A stretch of DNA of 64,000 bases, taken from Odoribacter lunatus. Its GTDB lineage: Bacteria; Bacteroidota; Bacteroidia; Bacteroidales; Marinifilaceae. The translations under genes were made by a program, and so were the position numbers. Shown here in pieces: positions 1 through 8,241 of the stretch (its first letter is position 1; every line of letters starts with the position of its first letter). Below the pieces are notes generated by a model. It was not told where the DNA came from, made no database searches, and saw only the letters and a program-made list of their open reading frames with translations. The DNA lies in assembly GCF_943193135.1 (NCBI RefSeq), contig NZ_CALPCZ010000002.1, positions 144,360 through 208,359 on the forward strand. Direction: 5' to 3'.

Positions 1-1
1 G

Positions 2-1534
2 ACAGCCTGGAAGGGGGAACGCGTGAACGGGATGGCGTTGTTGTGGACAAAAGAAGGGTGCGGAGAGGTGAAGGCGGAAGTTTCAGAGTTGAAAGGTCCG
101 GGAGGGGAGGTTATACCTGCCGAGTCGATTCGTCTGGGGTTTGTTCGTTATGTGATGACGGATGAGTTGAATAAGGACAAGAGAGGAACTTGCGGTTATC
201 GTCCGGATCATACGTTGTTTGATTCTTCCGTGGTGGCTGATGTGATTGATTGGGATGCGGTGTTGGAATTGAAGGCGCAGGAAACACGGCCGTTGTGGGT
301 GAGTATATGGGTGCCGCAGAATCAAAAAGCCGGCGTGTATCGGGGGAAAGTAAGTTTTATTACTTCTGCCGGCAAGATTGAGCCGTTGGCGATAGAACTG
401 AAGGTGCTTAACCGGGAGTTACCGGCTCCGAAGGATTGGGCTTTTCGGCTTGATTTGTGGCAGAATCCTTTTGCCGTAGCCCGGTATCATGGTGTTCCTT
501 TATGGAGTAAGGAGCATTTCGAGGCGATGCGTCCGGTGATGAAGTTGTTGGCGGATGCGGGGCAGAAGATTATTACGGCTAGTATTATGCACAAACCCTG
601 GGGCGGTCAGACGGAAGATTATTTCGAGTCAATGGTGATGCGGATTAAAACTTTGGATGGAAGATGGGTATATGATTATGCTGTGTTTGACAAATGGGTG
701 GAATTTATGATGAGTTTGGGTATTGACCGGCAGATTAATTGTTATACGATGATTCCGTGGGATTTGTCTTTTCAGTATTTTGACCAGTCGACTAATTCTT
801 TGCAGAAAGTGAAGGCGGGTGTCGGAACTCCGGAGTATATTGATTATTGGCAACCTTTTTTGATTGATTTTGCCCGTCATTTGAAAATGAAAGGGTGGTT
901 TGATATAACAATGATTGCTATGGATGAGCGGCCGCAAGAGGCTATGCGTAAAGCTATCCGTATAATCCGGGAGGCGGACCCTGGCTATAAGATTGCTTTG
1001 GCGGGAAATTATCATGAGGCAATAGAGGCGGATATTGATGATTATTGTGTAGCTTCGGGACAGTTTTTTCCGGAAAATGTATTGAAAGAGAGACGGGAGC
1101 AGGGGAAAATAAGTACCTATTATACTTGTTGTTCGGAGGCTTATCCAAATACGTTTACTTTTTCTCCGCCGGCAGAATCGGCTTGGTTAGGATGGTATGC
1201 AGCGGCAAAGGATTTTGACGGGTATTTGCGCTGGGCGTATAATAGCTGGACGGCAGATCCGCTGAAAGATTCCCGTTTCCGGGCGTTTGGGGGCGGAGAT
1301 TGCTATTTGGCATATCCTGCGGGACGTTCTTCTATCCGGATGGAGCGTTTGATAGAAGGGATACAGGCGTATGAGAAGGTACGGATATTAAAGGCAAAGT
1401 ATGCGAAAGAGAAGAATGCTTATAAGTTAAAGTTGATGGAAGATATTTTGGATGGTTTCGAGATAGAAAAGTTGGTTACGGAACCGGCGGCTGATATGGT
1501 AAATAAAGCCCGGACGGCCTTGAATAAATTATAA
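2..1534 (+). CDS. GH123-like glycoside hydrolase (DUF4091 family), 5' end cut by the window
   Basis: The frame is open from the first bases of the window, so the true start lies upstream; the GTG at 23 is probably internal. The visible 510 residues have a beta-rich part (about 1-130, with the WVSIWVPQNQKAGVYRGKV stretch) followed by a TIM-barrel-like part. Acidic residues in AMDERP near residue 310 match the Asp-Glu pair used for substrate-assisted catalysis in GH123 beta-N-acetylgalactosaminidases and DUF4091 proteins. It would release N-acetylhexosamines from host or dietary glycans in the periplasm or at the surface, but the export signal is outside the window. A strong bidirectional terminator follows. 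The family is fairly sure; the substrate is inferred. Confidence 0.75.
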   Translation, partial: TAWKGERVNGMALLWTKEGCGEVKAEVSELKGPGGEVIPAESIRLGFVRYVMTDELNKDKRGTCGYRPDHTLFDSSVVADVIDWDAVLELKAQETRPLWVSIWVPQNQKAGVYRGKVSFITSAGKIEPLAIELKVLNRELPAPKDWAFRLDLWQNPFAVARYHGVPLWSKEHFEAMRPVMKLLADAGQKIITASIMHKPWGGQTEDYFESMVMRIKTLDGRWVYDYAVFDKWVEFMMSLGIDRQINCYTMIPWDLSFQYFDQSTNSLQKVKAGVGTPEYIDYWQPFLIDFARHLKMKGWFDITMIAMDERPQEAMRKAIRIIREADPGYKIALAGNYHEAIEADIDDYCVASGQFFPENVLKERREQGKISTYYTCCSEAYPNTFTFSPPAESAWLGWYAAAKDFDGYLRWAYNSWTADPLKDSRFRAFGGGDCYLAYPAGRSSIRMERLIEGIQAYEKVRILKAKYAKEKNAYKLKLMEDILDGFEIEKLVTEPAADMVNKARTALNKL

Positions 1535-1551
1535 GAGAGAGGAAAGGGGAA

Positions 1552-1590
1552 AAAGAAACGCCGGACAAAATCCGGCGTTTCTTTTTTGTA
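1552..1590. terminator. bidirectional rho-independent terminator
   Basis: Arms AAAGAAACGCCGGA (1552-1565) and TCCGGCGTTTCTTT (1571-1584) pair perfectly around a 5-nt loop and are followed by a T-run on the plus strand and, read the other way, by another T-rich stretch. It separates the convergent glycosidase and alpha-oxoamine synthase genes. Confidence 0.85.
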
Positions 1591-1601
1591 TAAAGGTTAT
1601 T

Positions 1602-2852
1602 TTACAAGGCATTTGCATCAACCAAGGTTTCTTTGTTGTATTCACCGTTGGCTAATTTTTCAGCGACAGTTTTAAATGCTTTGATGGTGTATTTCACATC
1701 TTCAAGGGTGTGCATTGCTGTCGGAATCAGACGGAGTAACAATTGTCCTTTCGGAATAACCGGATAAACTACGATAGAGCAGAACAAGTTGTAATTTTCT
1801 CTTAAATCGGTGGCAACTTGCATGCCTTCTGCAACGCTTCCGGAAAGGTAGACGGGAGTTACCATGGAATTGGTTTTACCTATGTTCAGCCCGTCTTCTT
1901 TTAATCCGTTTTGAAGGGCGTGTGCGATTTGCCATAGTTTTTCGCGGCGTTCCGGTTGGGTTTTCAATAATTCCAGACGTTTGATACCTCCTTCAACCAT
2001 GGGCATGGTCAATGATTTTGCGAAGGTTTGTGAACGCATATTGTATCGCAAATTCATGCATATTTCTTCTTCCGTTGCGATAAAGGCTCCAAATCCAGCC
2101 ATAGCTTTTGCGAAAGTAGCGAAATACAGGTCTACTTTGTCTTGTACACCGAAATGTTCGCCGGTTCCGGCTCCCGTGGGACCCATGGTTCCGAATCCGT
2201 GTGCGTCATCGACTAAAAGGCGGAAATTGAATTTGTCTTTCAATTTCACGATTTCATCCAGTTTTCCGAGGTCACCGGCCATACCGAATACACCTTCTGT
2301 AATAACTAGGATTCCGCCACCTGTTTCCTGCACCCATTTCTCTGCTCTTTCCAATTGTTTCTGGAGGCTTTCCATGTCATTGTGCAGGTATACATAACGT
2401 TTGGCAGGAGAAAGACGTAATCCGTCCAATATGCAGGCGTGAGCTTCCGCATCATAGACTATGCAGTCGAAACGGCTTGTTAAACAGTCGATGATGGATA
2501 CCATTCCCTGATAACCGAAATTCAATAAAAATGCATCCGGTTTTTTAACGAAATCGGCTAATTGTGACTCCAGATATTCATGGCGGGAAGTTTGTCCGCT
2601 CATCATGCGGGCTCCCATAGGATAGGCCAAGCCCCATTTTGCTGCGGCTTCCGCATCTGTTTTTCTGACTTCGGGATCGTTAGCCAATCCGATGTAGTTG
2701 TTTAGACTCCAGTTCAGGACTTCACGTCCGCGGAATCTCATACGGGGCCCGATTTCACCTTCCAGTTTCGGGAATGCGAAATAGCCGTGTGCCTGTTTGG
2801 CATATTGGCCGATGTTGCCCTTTTGTTTTTTTACTCTTTCAAAAATGTCCAC
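1602..2852 (-). CDS. PLP-dependent alpha-oxoamine synthase family enzyme (serine palmitoyltransferase / cysteate acyltransferase-like)
   Basis: 416 residues of fold-type I PLP enzyme. Visible landmarks are the His stacking on PLP (AEAHAC, H138), the DDAHGFG motif (215-221) and the Schiff-base lysine in TFAKAMAGFGAF (K249). Enzymes of this family condense an amino acid with an acyl thioester and lose CO2: serine gives 3-ketosphinganine, glycine gives aminoketobutyrate, and cysteate gives the capnine precursor of sulfonolipids. The N-terminus (GQYAKQAHGYFAFPKLEGEIGPRM to the eye) differs from the shorter Bacteroides serine palmitoyltransferase as I remember it, so a sphingolipid or sulfonolipid role is likely but the amino acid substrate cannot be read from sequence alone. 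Monocistronic, with its own -7 box. Confidence 0.75.
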   Translation of the reverse strand: MDIFERVKKQKGNIGQYAKQAHGYFAFPKLEGEIGPRMRFRGREVLNWSLNNYIGLANDPEVRKTDAEAAAKWGLAYPMGARMMSGQTSRHEYLESQLADFVKKPDAFLLNFGYQGMVSIIDCLTSRFDCIVYDAEAHACILDGLRLSPAKRYVYLHNDMESLQKQLERAEKWVQETGGGILVITEGVFGMAGDLGKLDEIVKLKDKFNFRLLVDDAHGFGTMGPTGAGTGEHFGVQDKVDLYFATFAKAMAGFGAFIATEEEICMNLRYNMRSQTFAKSLTMPMVEGGIKRLELLKTQPERREKLWQIAHALQNGLKEDGLNIGKTNSMVTPVYLSGSVAEGMQVATDLRENYNLFCSIVVYPVIPKGQLLLRLIPTAMHTLEDVKYTIKAFKTVAEKLANGEYNKETLVDANAL

Positions 2853-2897
2853 GTTTACTAATATTTTGGAATTTTTAATTTTTCATCAAAATCGGAA

Positions 2898-2905
2898 CAA
2901 AGGTA
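2898..2905 (-). promoter_or_regulatory. -7 box (TACCTTTG) for the alpha-oxoamine synthase gene
   Basis: On the minus strand the sequence reads TACCTTTG, an exact match to the Bacteroides-type -7 consensus TAnnTTTG, 45 nt upstream of the ATG at 2852. No clear -33 element was found. Confidence 0.55.
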
Positions 2906-2962
2906 TAATAAAAAAGTAAAAGGAAAAAGCACTTTTTATTTTTTACTTCTTGTTTTTTCGTA

Positions 2963-2970
2963 TATCTTTG
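2963..2970 (+). promoter_or_regulatory. -7 box (TATCTTTG) for bamD
   Basis: TATCTTTG matches TAnnTTTG exactly. Transcription would begin about 2975-2978, so the ATG at 2975 would be at or before the transcript start; this supports the ATG at 2993 as the bamD start. Confidence 0.6.
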
Positions 2971-2992
2971 CACGATGCAAAATACTCTGTTT

Positions 2993-3793
2993 ATGAAGAA
3001 GTTTATAGTTTTTGTATTGGCTGTATTGTTGCTTAGTTCCTGCGGAGAGTATCAGAAACTATTAAAAAGCAATGATTATCAGTTGATGTACAAAAAGGCG
3101 GTGGAATATTACAATAAAGGGGAGTATCAGAGGGCAATGAATCTGTTTGACGGTGTTCGCAGTGTATTTACCGGAACAAGCAAGGCACAGAGTATAGCAT
3201 ATTATAGGGCTTTTTGCTCTTATAATCAGAAGGAGTATGAGTATGCTTCGGAATTGTTTAAGAATTTTGTAGCGACGTATCCGGAGAGTTCTTTTACGGA
3301 AGAGTGTTTGTATATGGTGGGATATTGTAATTATTTGGCCTCGCCGAAGCCGAGATTGGACCAGTCTGCTACCCGGAAGGCTATAAATGATTTTCAATTG
3401 TATTTGACTCGTTATCCCAACAGTGCAAGGAAGGAGAAGATTAACGGGTATATGGATGAGATGCTGGATAAGTTGGCATATAAGGATTATTTGAGTGCCA
3501 AAAATTATTATCAGCGGGAGTATTATAAAGCTGCGGTGATTAGTTTGCAGAATTGTCTGAAAGATTATCCGGGATCCAAGTATCGGGAGGAGATTATGTA
3601 TCTGCTGTTCAATTCAAAGTATGAAATGGCGGCAAATAGTGTGGATGAGAAGAAGCTGGAACGGTATAATGCGGCGAAGGAGGAGTATTATTATTTTGCC
3701 GATGAGTATCCGAACAGCAAGTATGTGAATGATATAAAGAAAAAATATGATGCTATTAATTTTTTCTTGGATAATTATAAGTTTAAAGATTAA
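2993..3793 (+). CDS. bamD: outer membrane protein assembly factor BamD (lipoprotein)
   Basis: 266 residues. The start was set at 2993 because the protein then begins MKKFIVFVLAVLLLSSC, a textbook lipoprotein signal with the lipobox Cys at residue 17, and because the -7 box lies too close to the earlier ATG at 2975. The mature part is helical with TPR-like repeats (YYNKGEYQRAMNLFDGV, ELFKNFVATYPESSF, DFQLYLTRYPNSARKEKI, YFADEYPNSKYVNDI). BamD is the periplasmic scaffold of the BAM complex that inserts beta-barrel proteins. It is followed 20 nt later by rpoZ, in what looks like a two-gene operon closed by a terminator at 4183-4232. Confidence 0.9.
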   Translation: MKKFIVFVLAVLLLSSCGEYQKLLKSNDYQLMYKKAVEYYNKGEYQRAMNLFDGVRSVFTGTSKAQSIAYYRAFCSYNQKEYEYASELFKNFVATYPESSFTEECLYMVGYCNYLASPKPRLDQSATRKAINDFQLYLTRYPNSARKEKINGYMDEMLDKLAYKDYLSAKNYYQREYYKAAVISLQNCLKDYPGSKYREEIMYLLFNSKYEMAANSVDEKKLERYNAAKEEYYYFADEYPNSKYVNDIKKKYDAINFFLDNYKFKD

Positions 3794-3813
3794 TTGAATA
3801 TATAAAATTGATT

Positions 3814-4161
3814 ATGGTGGATTTTAAAAAAGTAAAAGCTCCGAATAACACGATTACCCGTAATCCTGCCGTACTTTCCGCTAAAGCCGGAAATATTTAC
3901 GAGGCAGTGGCTATTATAGCCAAAAGAGCTAATCAGATTTCTGTTGAGATGAAAGATGAACTGAGTCGTAAATTGCAGGAATTTGCTTCCTATACTGATA
4001 ATTTGGAAGAGATTTTTGAAAATCGCGAGCAGATAGAGATTTCAAGGTATTACGAGCGTATTCCCAAACCGGTGTTGATTGCGACACAGGAGTTTTTGGA
4101 GGATCGGGTTTATTTCCGTAATACGTTTGAGAAAGATAAGAGCGTAAAAGGTAACGCTTAA
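3814..4161 (+). CDS. rpoZ: DNA-directed RNA polymerase omega subunit (Bacteroidota type)
   Basis: 115 residues starting MVDFKKVKAPNNT; the in-frame TTG six bases earlier was rejected in favour of the ATG. Residues about 20-60 contain the ITRNPAVLSAKAGNIYEAVAIIAKRANQI helix pattern of omega, which clamps the beta-prime C-terminus during polymerase assembly. The Bacteroidota version is longer than that of E. coli and carries an acidic helical tail (EEIFENREQIEISRYYERI). Placement directly behind bamD is usual in this phylum. Annotation as omega rests on the pattern and context. Confidence 0.8.
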   Translation: MVDFKKVKAPNNTITRNPAVLSAKAGNIYEAVAIIAKRANQISVEMKDELSRKLQEFASYTDNLEEIFENREQIEISRYYERIPKPVLIATQEFLEDRVYFRNTFEKDKSVKGNA

Positions 4162-4182
4162 ATTAGATTAAACATGTGTAAG

Positions 4183-4232
4183 ATGGAGAGTGAAAAATGG
4201 CCTGCAAGGGCGTTTTCATTCTCCATTTTTTT
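4183..4232 (+). terminator. rho-independent terminator between rpoZ and coaBC
   Basis: Arms ATGGAGAGTGAAAA (4183-4196) and TTTTCATTCTCCAT (4213-4226) form a 14-bp stem with one G-U pair, followed by a run of seven T's. It ends 12 nt before the coaBC start, so coaBC must either have a promoter inside or just after the hairpin or depend on read-through. Confidence 0.8.
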
Positions 4233-4244
4233 ATAAGCTGTATG

Positions 4245-5447
4245 ATGTTAAAAGGGAAGCATATTATTGTAGGGGTGACAGGAAGTATTGCGGCGTATAA
4301 GGCTGCATCTTTGATTCGCCTGCTGGTGAAGGAAGGGGCGGAGGTAAAGGTGATAATGACACCTCTTGCCAAGGCTTTTATTACTCCTTTGACGTTGGCG
4401 ACGTTGTCTAAGAATCCGATTATGGTGGATTTTTATAATCCGGAGAATGGTGATTGGAATTCCCATGTGAGTTTGGGGTTGTGGGCGGATTTGTTTTTGA
4501 TAGCTCCGGCGACGGCTAATACGATTGCTAAGATGGCACATGGTGTGGCGGATAATCTGTTATTGACGACGTATTTGTCTGCCAAGTGTCCGGTGATGAT
4601 AGCGCCTGCAATGGATTTGGATATGTTTTGTCATCCGGTGACCCGGAGGAATATGAAGGAGCTTTGGGAATGCGGGAATTTAATAGTAGAGCCGGGAGAG
4701 GGGGAGCTGGCAAGCGGTTTGTCTGGAAAAGGGCGTATGGCGGAGCCGGAGACGATTGTGGAAGCGGTATGTTCTTTTTTTATGAAAAGGACGGAGTTTC
4801 AGGGCAAGAAGGTGTTGATAACGGCAGGACCTACGTATGAACCGATAGACCCTGTCCGTTTTATCGGAAATTATTCTACCGGGAAGATGGGTTTTGCTTT
4901 GGCAGAGGTTTTGGCGGATTGCGGGGCGGAGGTTATGTTGGTAACGGGGCCTGTACATTTGAAGACGCCGAGGGCTTCGATACGACGGATTGATGTGGAA
5001 TCGGCGGGAATGATGTATGAGGAGGTGATACGGGCAGCACGGCACTCTGATGTCGTTATTTTTTGTGCTGCGGTGGCGGATTTCACGCCGAAAGAGAGGT
5101 CGGAGGTAAAATTGAAACGGGGGGATGAGTCGTTGTGTATAGAACTGGAACCGACAGAGGATATTGCAGCCGAAGTGGGAAGGAGGAAAAAGGAGGGGCA
5201 GTTGTTGGTGGGGTTTGCTTTGGAGACGAACGATGAAATGTGTAATGCGTTGCTGAAGCTGAAAAAGAAGAACCTGGATTTGATTGTGTTGAACAGCCTA
5301 CAGGATGAAGGGGCGGGTTTCGGTGGCGATACCAATAAGGTGACGTTGATAGACCGGCAGGAGAGGAAGGAGGTATTTGAGCTGAAGTCGAAGAAGGAGG
5401 TGGCCTGTGATATTGTCAATCGTATTGCGGAAATAATGAATCAATAA
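4245..5447 (+). CDS. coaBC: bifunctional phosphopantothenoylcysteine decarboxylase / phosphopantothenate-cysteine ligase
   Basis: 400 residues. The start at 4245 gives MLKGKHIIVGVTGSIAAYKA, the usual Dfp N-terminus; earlier in-frame codons lie inside a terminator hairpin. The N-terminal flavoprotein half (about 1-180) has GVTGSIAAYK, the catalytic-His region NSHVSLG and the AMDLDMFCHP substrate clamp. The C-terminal ligase half has ITAGPTYEPIDPVRFIGNYSTGKMG and later KVTLID. It makes 4'-phosphopantetheine from 4'-phosphopantothenate, cysteine and CTP for coenzyme A synthesis in the cytosol. pyrB follows after 12 nt, so CoA and pyrimidine genes share a transcript; both pathways use CTP. Confidence 0.95.
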   Translation: MLKGKHIIVGVTGSIAAYKAASLIRLLVKEGAEVKVIMTPLAKAFITPLTLATLSKNPIMVDFYNPENGDWNSHVSLGLWADLFLIAPATANTIAKMAHGVADNLLLTTYLSAKCPVMIAPAMDLDMFCHPVTRRNMKELWECGNLIVEPGEGELASGLSGKGRMAEPETIVEAVCSFFMKRTEFQGKKVLITAGPTYEPIDPVRFIGNYSTGKMGFALAEVLADCGAEVMLVTGPVHLKTPRASIRRIDVESAGMMYEEVIRAARHSDVVIFCAAVADFTPKERSEVKLKRGDESLCIELEPTEDIAAEVGRRKKEGQLLVGFALETNDEMCNALLKLKKKNLDLIVLNSLQDEGAGFGGDTNKVTLIDRQERKEVFELKSKKEVACDIVNRIAEIMNQ

Positions 5448-5459
5448 AATATAATCAGT

Positions 5460-6368
5460 ATGAATAAACATAGTTTAGTGTCTATCGAAGATTACACGAA
5501 AGAGGAGATTCTGGAGGTTTTGCAGTCTGCTTCTGAATTTGAAAAGAATCCCAATCAACGGCTGTTGGAGGGCAAGGTTGTTGCTTCTCTGTTTTTTGAA
5601 CCTTCTACCCGTACCCGTCTTAGCTTTGAGACGGCTATCAATCGGCTGGGCGGCCGTATTGTCGGTTTTTCAGACTCTTCTTCTTCCAGTGTGACGAAGG
5701 GAGAGACGTTAAAGGATACCATCAAGATGGTGGATAATTATTGCGATTTGATTGTGATGCGTCATCCCATAGAGGGAGCTGCCCGGTATGCCAGTGAGGT
5801 GGCGAAAGCTCCGGTGCTGAATGCAGGAGACGGAGCTAATCAGCATCCTTCTCAAACGATGCTGGACCTTTATTCTATTTATAAGACTCAGGGAACGCTG
5901 GAGAACTTGAATATTTTTATGGTGGGGGATTTGAAGTACGGACGTACGGTGCATTCTCTTCTACAGGCGATGAGTCATTTCCATCCCACGTTTCATTTTA
6001 TTGCTCCGAAAGAGTTGCAGATGCCGGAGGGGTATAAATTGCATTTGAAGGAGCTGAATATTCCTTATTACGAGCATACGGAACTGAACGGAGTGATTAA
6101 TGAGGCGGATATTTTATATATGACGCGTGTGCAGCGGGAGCGGTTTGCCGACCCGTTGGAGTATGAGAAGGTGAAGAATGTGTATATTTTGCGGAATGCA
6201 ATGTTGAGCGGCACGAAGGAGAATATGCGTATCCTGCATCCGCTGCCGAGGGTGAATGAGATTGATGTGGATGTGGATGAGAATCCGAAGGCTTATTATT
6301 TTGAGCAGGCACGTAATGGTGTGTTTGCGCGTCAGGCGATTATTTGCAAGGCGTTGGGTATAAAGTAG
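5460..6368 (+). CDS. pyrB: aspartate carbamoyltransferase, catalytic subunit
   Basis: 302 residues, the normal length. The carbamoyl-phosphate loop [13 protein letters not shown], the [12 protein letters not shown] segment, the [12 protein letters not shown] motif and the HPLPRVNEI motif are all intact. It condenses carbamoyl phosphate with aspartate in the committed step of pyrimidine synthesis. It lies 12 nt after coaBC and 26 nt before pyrI, so catalytic and regulatory chains are made together for the c6r6 holoenzyme. Confidence 0.97.
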   Translation: MNKHSLVSIEDYTKEEILEVLQSASEFEKNPNQRLLEGKVVASLFFEPSTRTRLSFETAINRLGGRIVGFSDSSSSSVTKGETLKDTIKMVDNYCDLIVMRHPIEGAARYASEVAKAPVLNAGDGANQHPSQTMLDLYSIYKTQGTLENLNIFMVGDLKYGRTVHSLLQAMSHFHPTFHFIAPKELQMPEGYKLHLKELNIPYYEHTELNGVINEADILYMTRVQRERFADPLEYEKVKNVYILRNAMLSGTKENMRILHPLPRVNEIDVDVDENPKAYYFEQARNGVFARQAIICKALGIK

Positions 6369-6394
6369 GATATTATAAATTAAATGTAAGTAGT

Positions 6395-6850
6395 ATGGCA
6401 AAAAAAGAGTTACAGGTAAGTGCTATTGAGAATGGTACTGTCATCGATCATATACCGGCTGATAAATTGTTTGATGTGATTAATGTGTTGGGGATTGCAA
6501 GTATGGAGAATGCGATGGCTTTCGGAACGAATTTGAAGAGCAGCAAGTTAGGGAAGAAGGCGATTGTGAAGATTTGGGATAAGTTTTTGGAAGACGAGGA
6601 GGTGAATAAGCTGGCGTTGGTGGCACCGTCTGCAAAGATTAATATTATCCGCGGTTATGAGGTGGTGGAGAAAAAAATGGTGAATGTTCCGGAGAAAGTG
6701 GAAGGCATCGTGAAATGCATGAATCCTAAGTGCATCACCAATCACGAGTATGTACGCACGAAATTTGATGTGGTCGGTACGCAGCCGATTGTTTTGAAAT
6801 GTCATTATTGCGAGAAGCTGACGGATGAAAAACATTTGGAGATTATCTGA
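6395..6850 (+). CDS. pyrI: aspartate carbamoyltransferase, regulatory subunit
   Basis: 151 residues starting MAKKELQVSAIENGTVIDHI; in-frame codons before 6395 run into the end of pyrB. The N-terminal nucleotide-binding domain has the VIDHIPADK and GIASMENAM patterns. The C-terminal zinc domain has the four cysteines as CMNPKC and CHYC, which hold the contact to PyrB. It gives CTP inhibition and ATP activation of the complex. Last gene of the coaBC-pyrBI unit. Confidence 0.95.
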   Translation: MAKKELQVSAIENGTVIDHIPADKLFDVINVLGIASMENAMAFGTNLKSSKLGKKAIVKIWDKFLEDEEVNKLALVAPSAKINIIRGYEVVEKKMVNVPEKVEGIVKCMNPKCITNHEYVRTKFDVVGTQPIVLKCHYCEKLTDEKHLEII

Positions 6851-6854
6851 TATT

Positions 6855-6917
6855 AAAAAAGAGGCTCTTTTTGATGTAAAAAGAGTATGTTTTTGATGCA
6901 AAAAGAGCCTCTTTTTT
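6855..6917. terminator. nested double-hairpin terminator after pyrI
   Basis: Outer arms at 6855-6872 and 6900-6917 pair perfectly over 18 bp. Inside, an 18-nt unit (TTTTTGATGtAAAAAGAG at 6869-6886 and TTTTTGATGcAAAAAGAG at 6889-6906) is repeated, and CTCTTTTT (6865-6872) can also pair with the first AAAAAGAG (6879-6886). Two mutually exclusive foldings are therefore possible. T-runs occur on both sides, serving pyrI and possibly manA. Confidence 0.75.
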
Positions 6918-6969
6918 AAAATGCCCTCCCAGAGTTGTATTGCATGCCTTACTTGGCGTATAATTTTTA

Positions 6970-7944
6970 TTAATACGAAATATAGATTTCAAGCAGGGTT
7001 GCTTCTTTTTCCGGGATGAGGAAGATGTTTTTGAAACAGGCCGGGACGAGTATCGTTTCGCCCTGTTTTACTTTTATGAATTTGTCGGTGTTGTAGACGA
7101 CGGAGAAGTTACCTTGCAGACACATATAAATGACGAATGAGTCGATACGGATGTAGTCTTTTTCGATTTCTTTGTCGAATTTGAGGTAATTTGTCGTGAA
7201 ATATTTGCATCCGACGAGTTCTTCCGTGTGGTTTTCGTGCTGATGATAGTGGACGCCGTGTTCTTTCTGTTCTTTAAAGTTGATGACGTCGGTAGCTAAT
7301 TCCGTATGCAGTTCCCGCGGGTTGCCATTTTTGTCCCGTCGGTCGTAGTCGTAGATGCGGTAGGTGATGTCGGATGTTTGCTGGATTTCAGCAATGAAAC
7401 AGCCTTTGCCGATAGCGTGTACTGTGCCTGCCGGGATGAAGAAACAGTCTCCTTTTTTTACTTTTTCCGTGTTGAGTATTTCCGGCAGCGTATTATTGTG
7501 GAGTTTGGCCAGGTATTCCGATTTGTCGGTGTCTTTGTTGAATCCCATGAGCAGTTGTGCTGTCGGGTCGGCTTCGACGACGTACCACATTTCGGTTTTC
7601 CCGTAGGCATTATGACGTTCTTTGGCAACGGTGTCGTCCGGATGTACCTGAATGGACAGATTGTCGCAGGCGTCGATATATTTGATGAGCAGGGGAAATT
7701 CGATGCCGAATTGTTCGTATATTTTGTCCCCTACGAGGTCTCCCATGTATATTTCGATTAGTTCTTGGAGGTTGTTGTCGGCCAGAGCTCCTTCGGATAC
7801 AACGGATATGTTGTCCTGGACGCCGGAGATTTCCCAACTCTCCCCGATGCCGGATTGTACGCCTGTTTCATTTTTGCCGGCGAGTTTTTTTCCTCCCCAG
7901 ATGGTCTGTTTGACGATGGGTCTGAATTTCAAAGGATACAGCAT
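6970..7944 (-). CDS. manA: class I mannose-6-phosphate isomerase
   Basis: 324 residues, typical of the short Bacteroidota form. Zinc ligands are in SIQVHPDD, GKTEMWY and GTVHAIG; WEISG and the RIYDYDRRDKNGNPRELH loop are also typical. It interconverts mannose-6-P and fructose-6-P, feeding GDP-mannose and GDP-fucose synthesis. A second, decayed copy of its 5' region lies at about 9640-9831 on the same strand, so this gene was once duplicated here. A -7 box precedes it. Confidence 0.93.
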   Translation of the reverse strand: MLYPLKFRPIVKQTIWGGKKLAGKNETGVQSGIGESWEISGVQDNISVVSEGALADNNLQELIEIYMGDLVGDKIYEQFGIEFPLLIKYIDACDNLSIQVHPDDTVAKERHNAYGKTEMWYVVEADPTAQLLMGFNKDTDKSEYLAKLHNNTLPEILNTEKVKKGDCFFIPAGTVHAIGKGCFIAEIQQTSDITYRIYDYDRRDKNGNPRELHTELATDVINFKEQKEHGVHYHQHENHTEELVGCKYFTTNYLKFDKEIEKDYIRIDSFVIYMCLQGNFSVVYNTDKFIKVKQGETILVPACFKNIFLIPEKEATLLEIYISY

Positions 7945-7962
7945 AATTTTAATATCAAATGG

Positions 7963-8076
7963 ACGAAGTCAAAGATACGAAAAGTCGAGCGCAGAAGCAA
8001 GCGATAGCTTGATTATGCCGAGACGGAGTATCTAAAACGAAGTTAAAGATACGAATAAGCCGAATATAAAAGCAAA
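7963..8076. repeat. two imperfect direct repeats in the manA / ATPase intergenic region
   Basis: The segment starting ACGAAGTCAAAGATACGAA (7963) recurs as ACGAAGTTAAAGATACGAA (8037), and downstream sequence (GAAGCAAGC / AAAGCAAAT) is weakly alike. Each copy includes a reverse-strand -7-like box. Between them is a small palindrome, CAAGC-GATA-GCTTG. The rest of the 297-nt gap holds no convincing gene. Confidence 0.5.
7970..7977 (-). promoter_or_regulatory. -7 box (TATCTTTG) for manA, part of a degenerate direct repeat
   Basis: The minus strand reads TATCTTTG, an exact TAnnTTTG match about 26 nt upstream of the manA ATG. A related copy (TATCTTTA) sits at 8044-8051. Confidence 0.6.
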
Positions 8077-8222
8077 TTTCAGGAAAACTAAATGAGATTG
8101 CTTGTTCCGGGAAATTCAGAAATAGAGGTGGCATTGTGTCAGTAATATGGGTAAAGTGGTGACGATGTGATGAGATAAAAGAAAAATCCATAGAGAATTT
8201 TAGAAGATTCGACAAAAAACAC

Positions 8223-8230
8223 TATTTTTG
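8223..8230 (+). promoter_or_regulatory. -7 box (TATTTTTG) for the AAA+/DUF4143 gene
   Basis: TATTTTTG fits TAnnTTTG exactly and lies 12 nt before the ATG at 8242, giving a very short leader. Confidence 0.45.
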
Positions 8231-8241
8231 TAATAAATGAA

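Noticed and set aside
4586..5419. Several overlapping frames within coaBC on both strands
   Set aside because: The coaBC frame has all family motifs; the others are compositional shadows.
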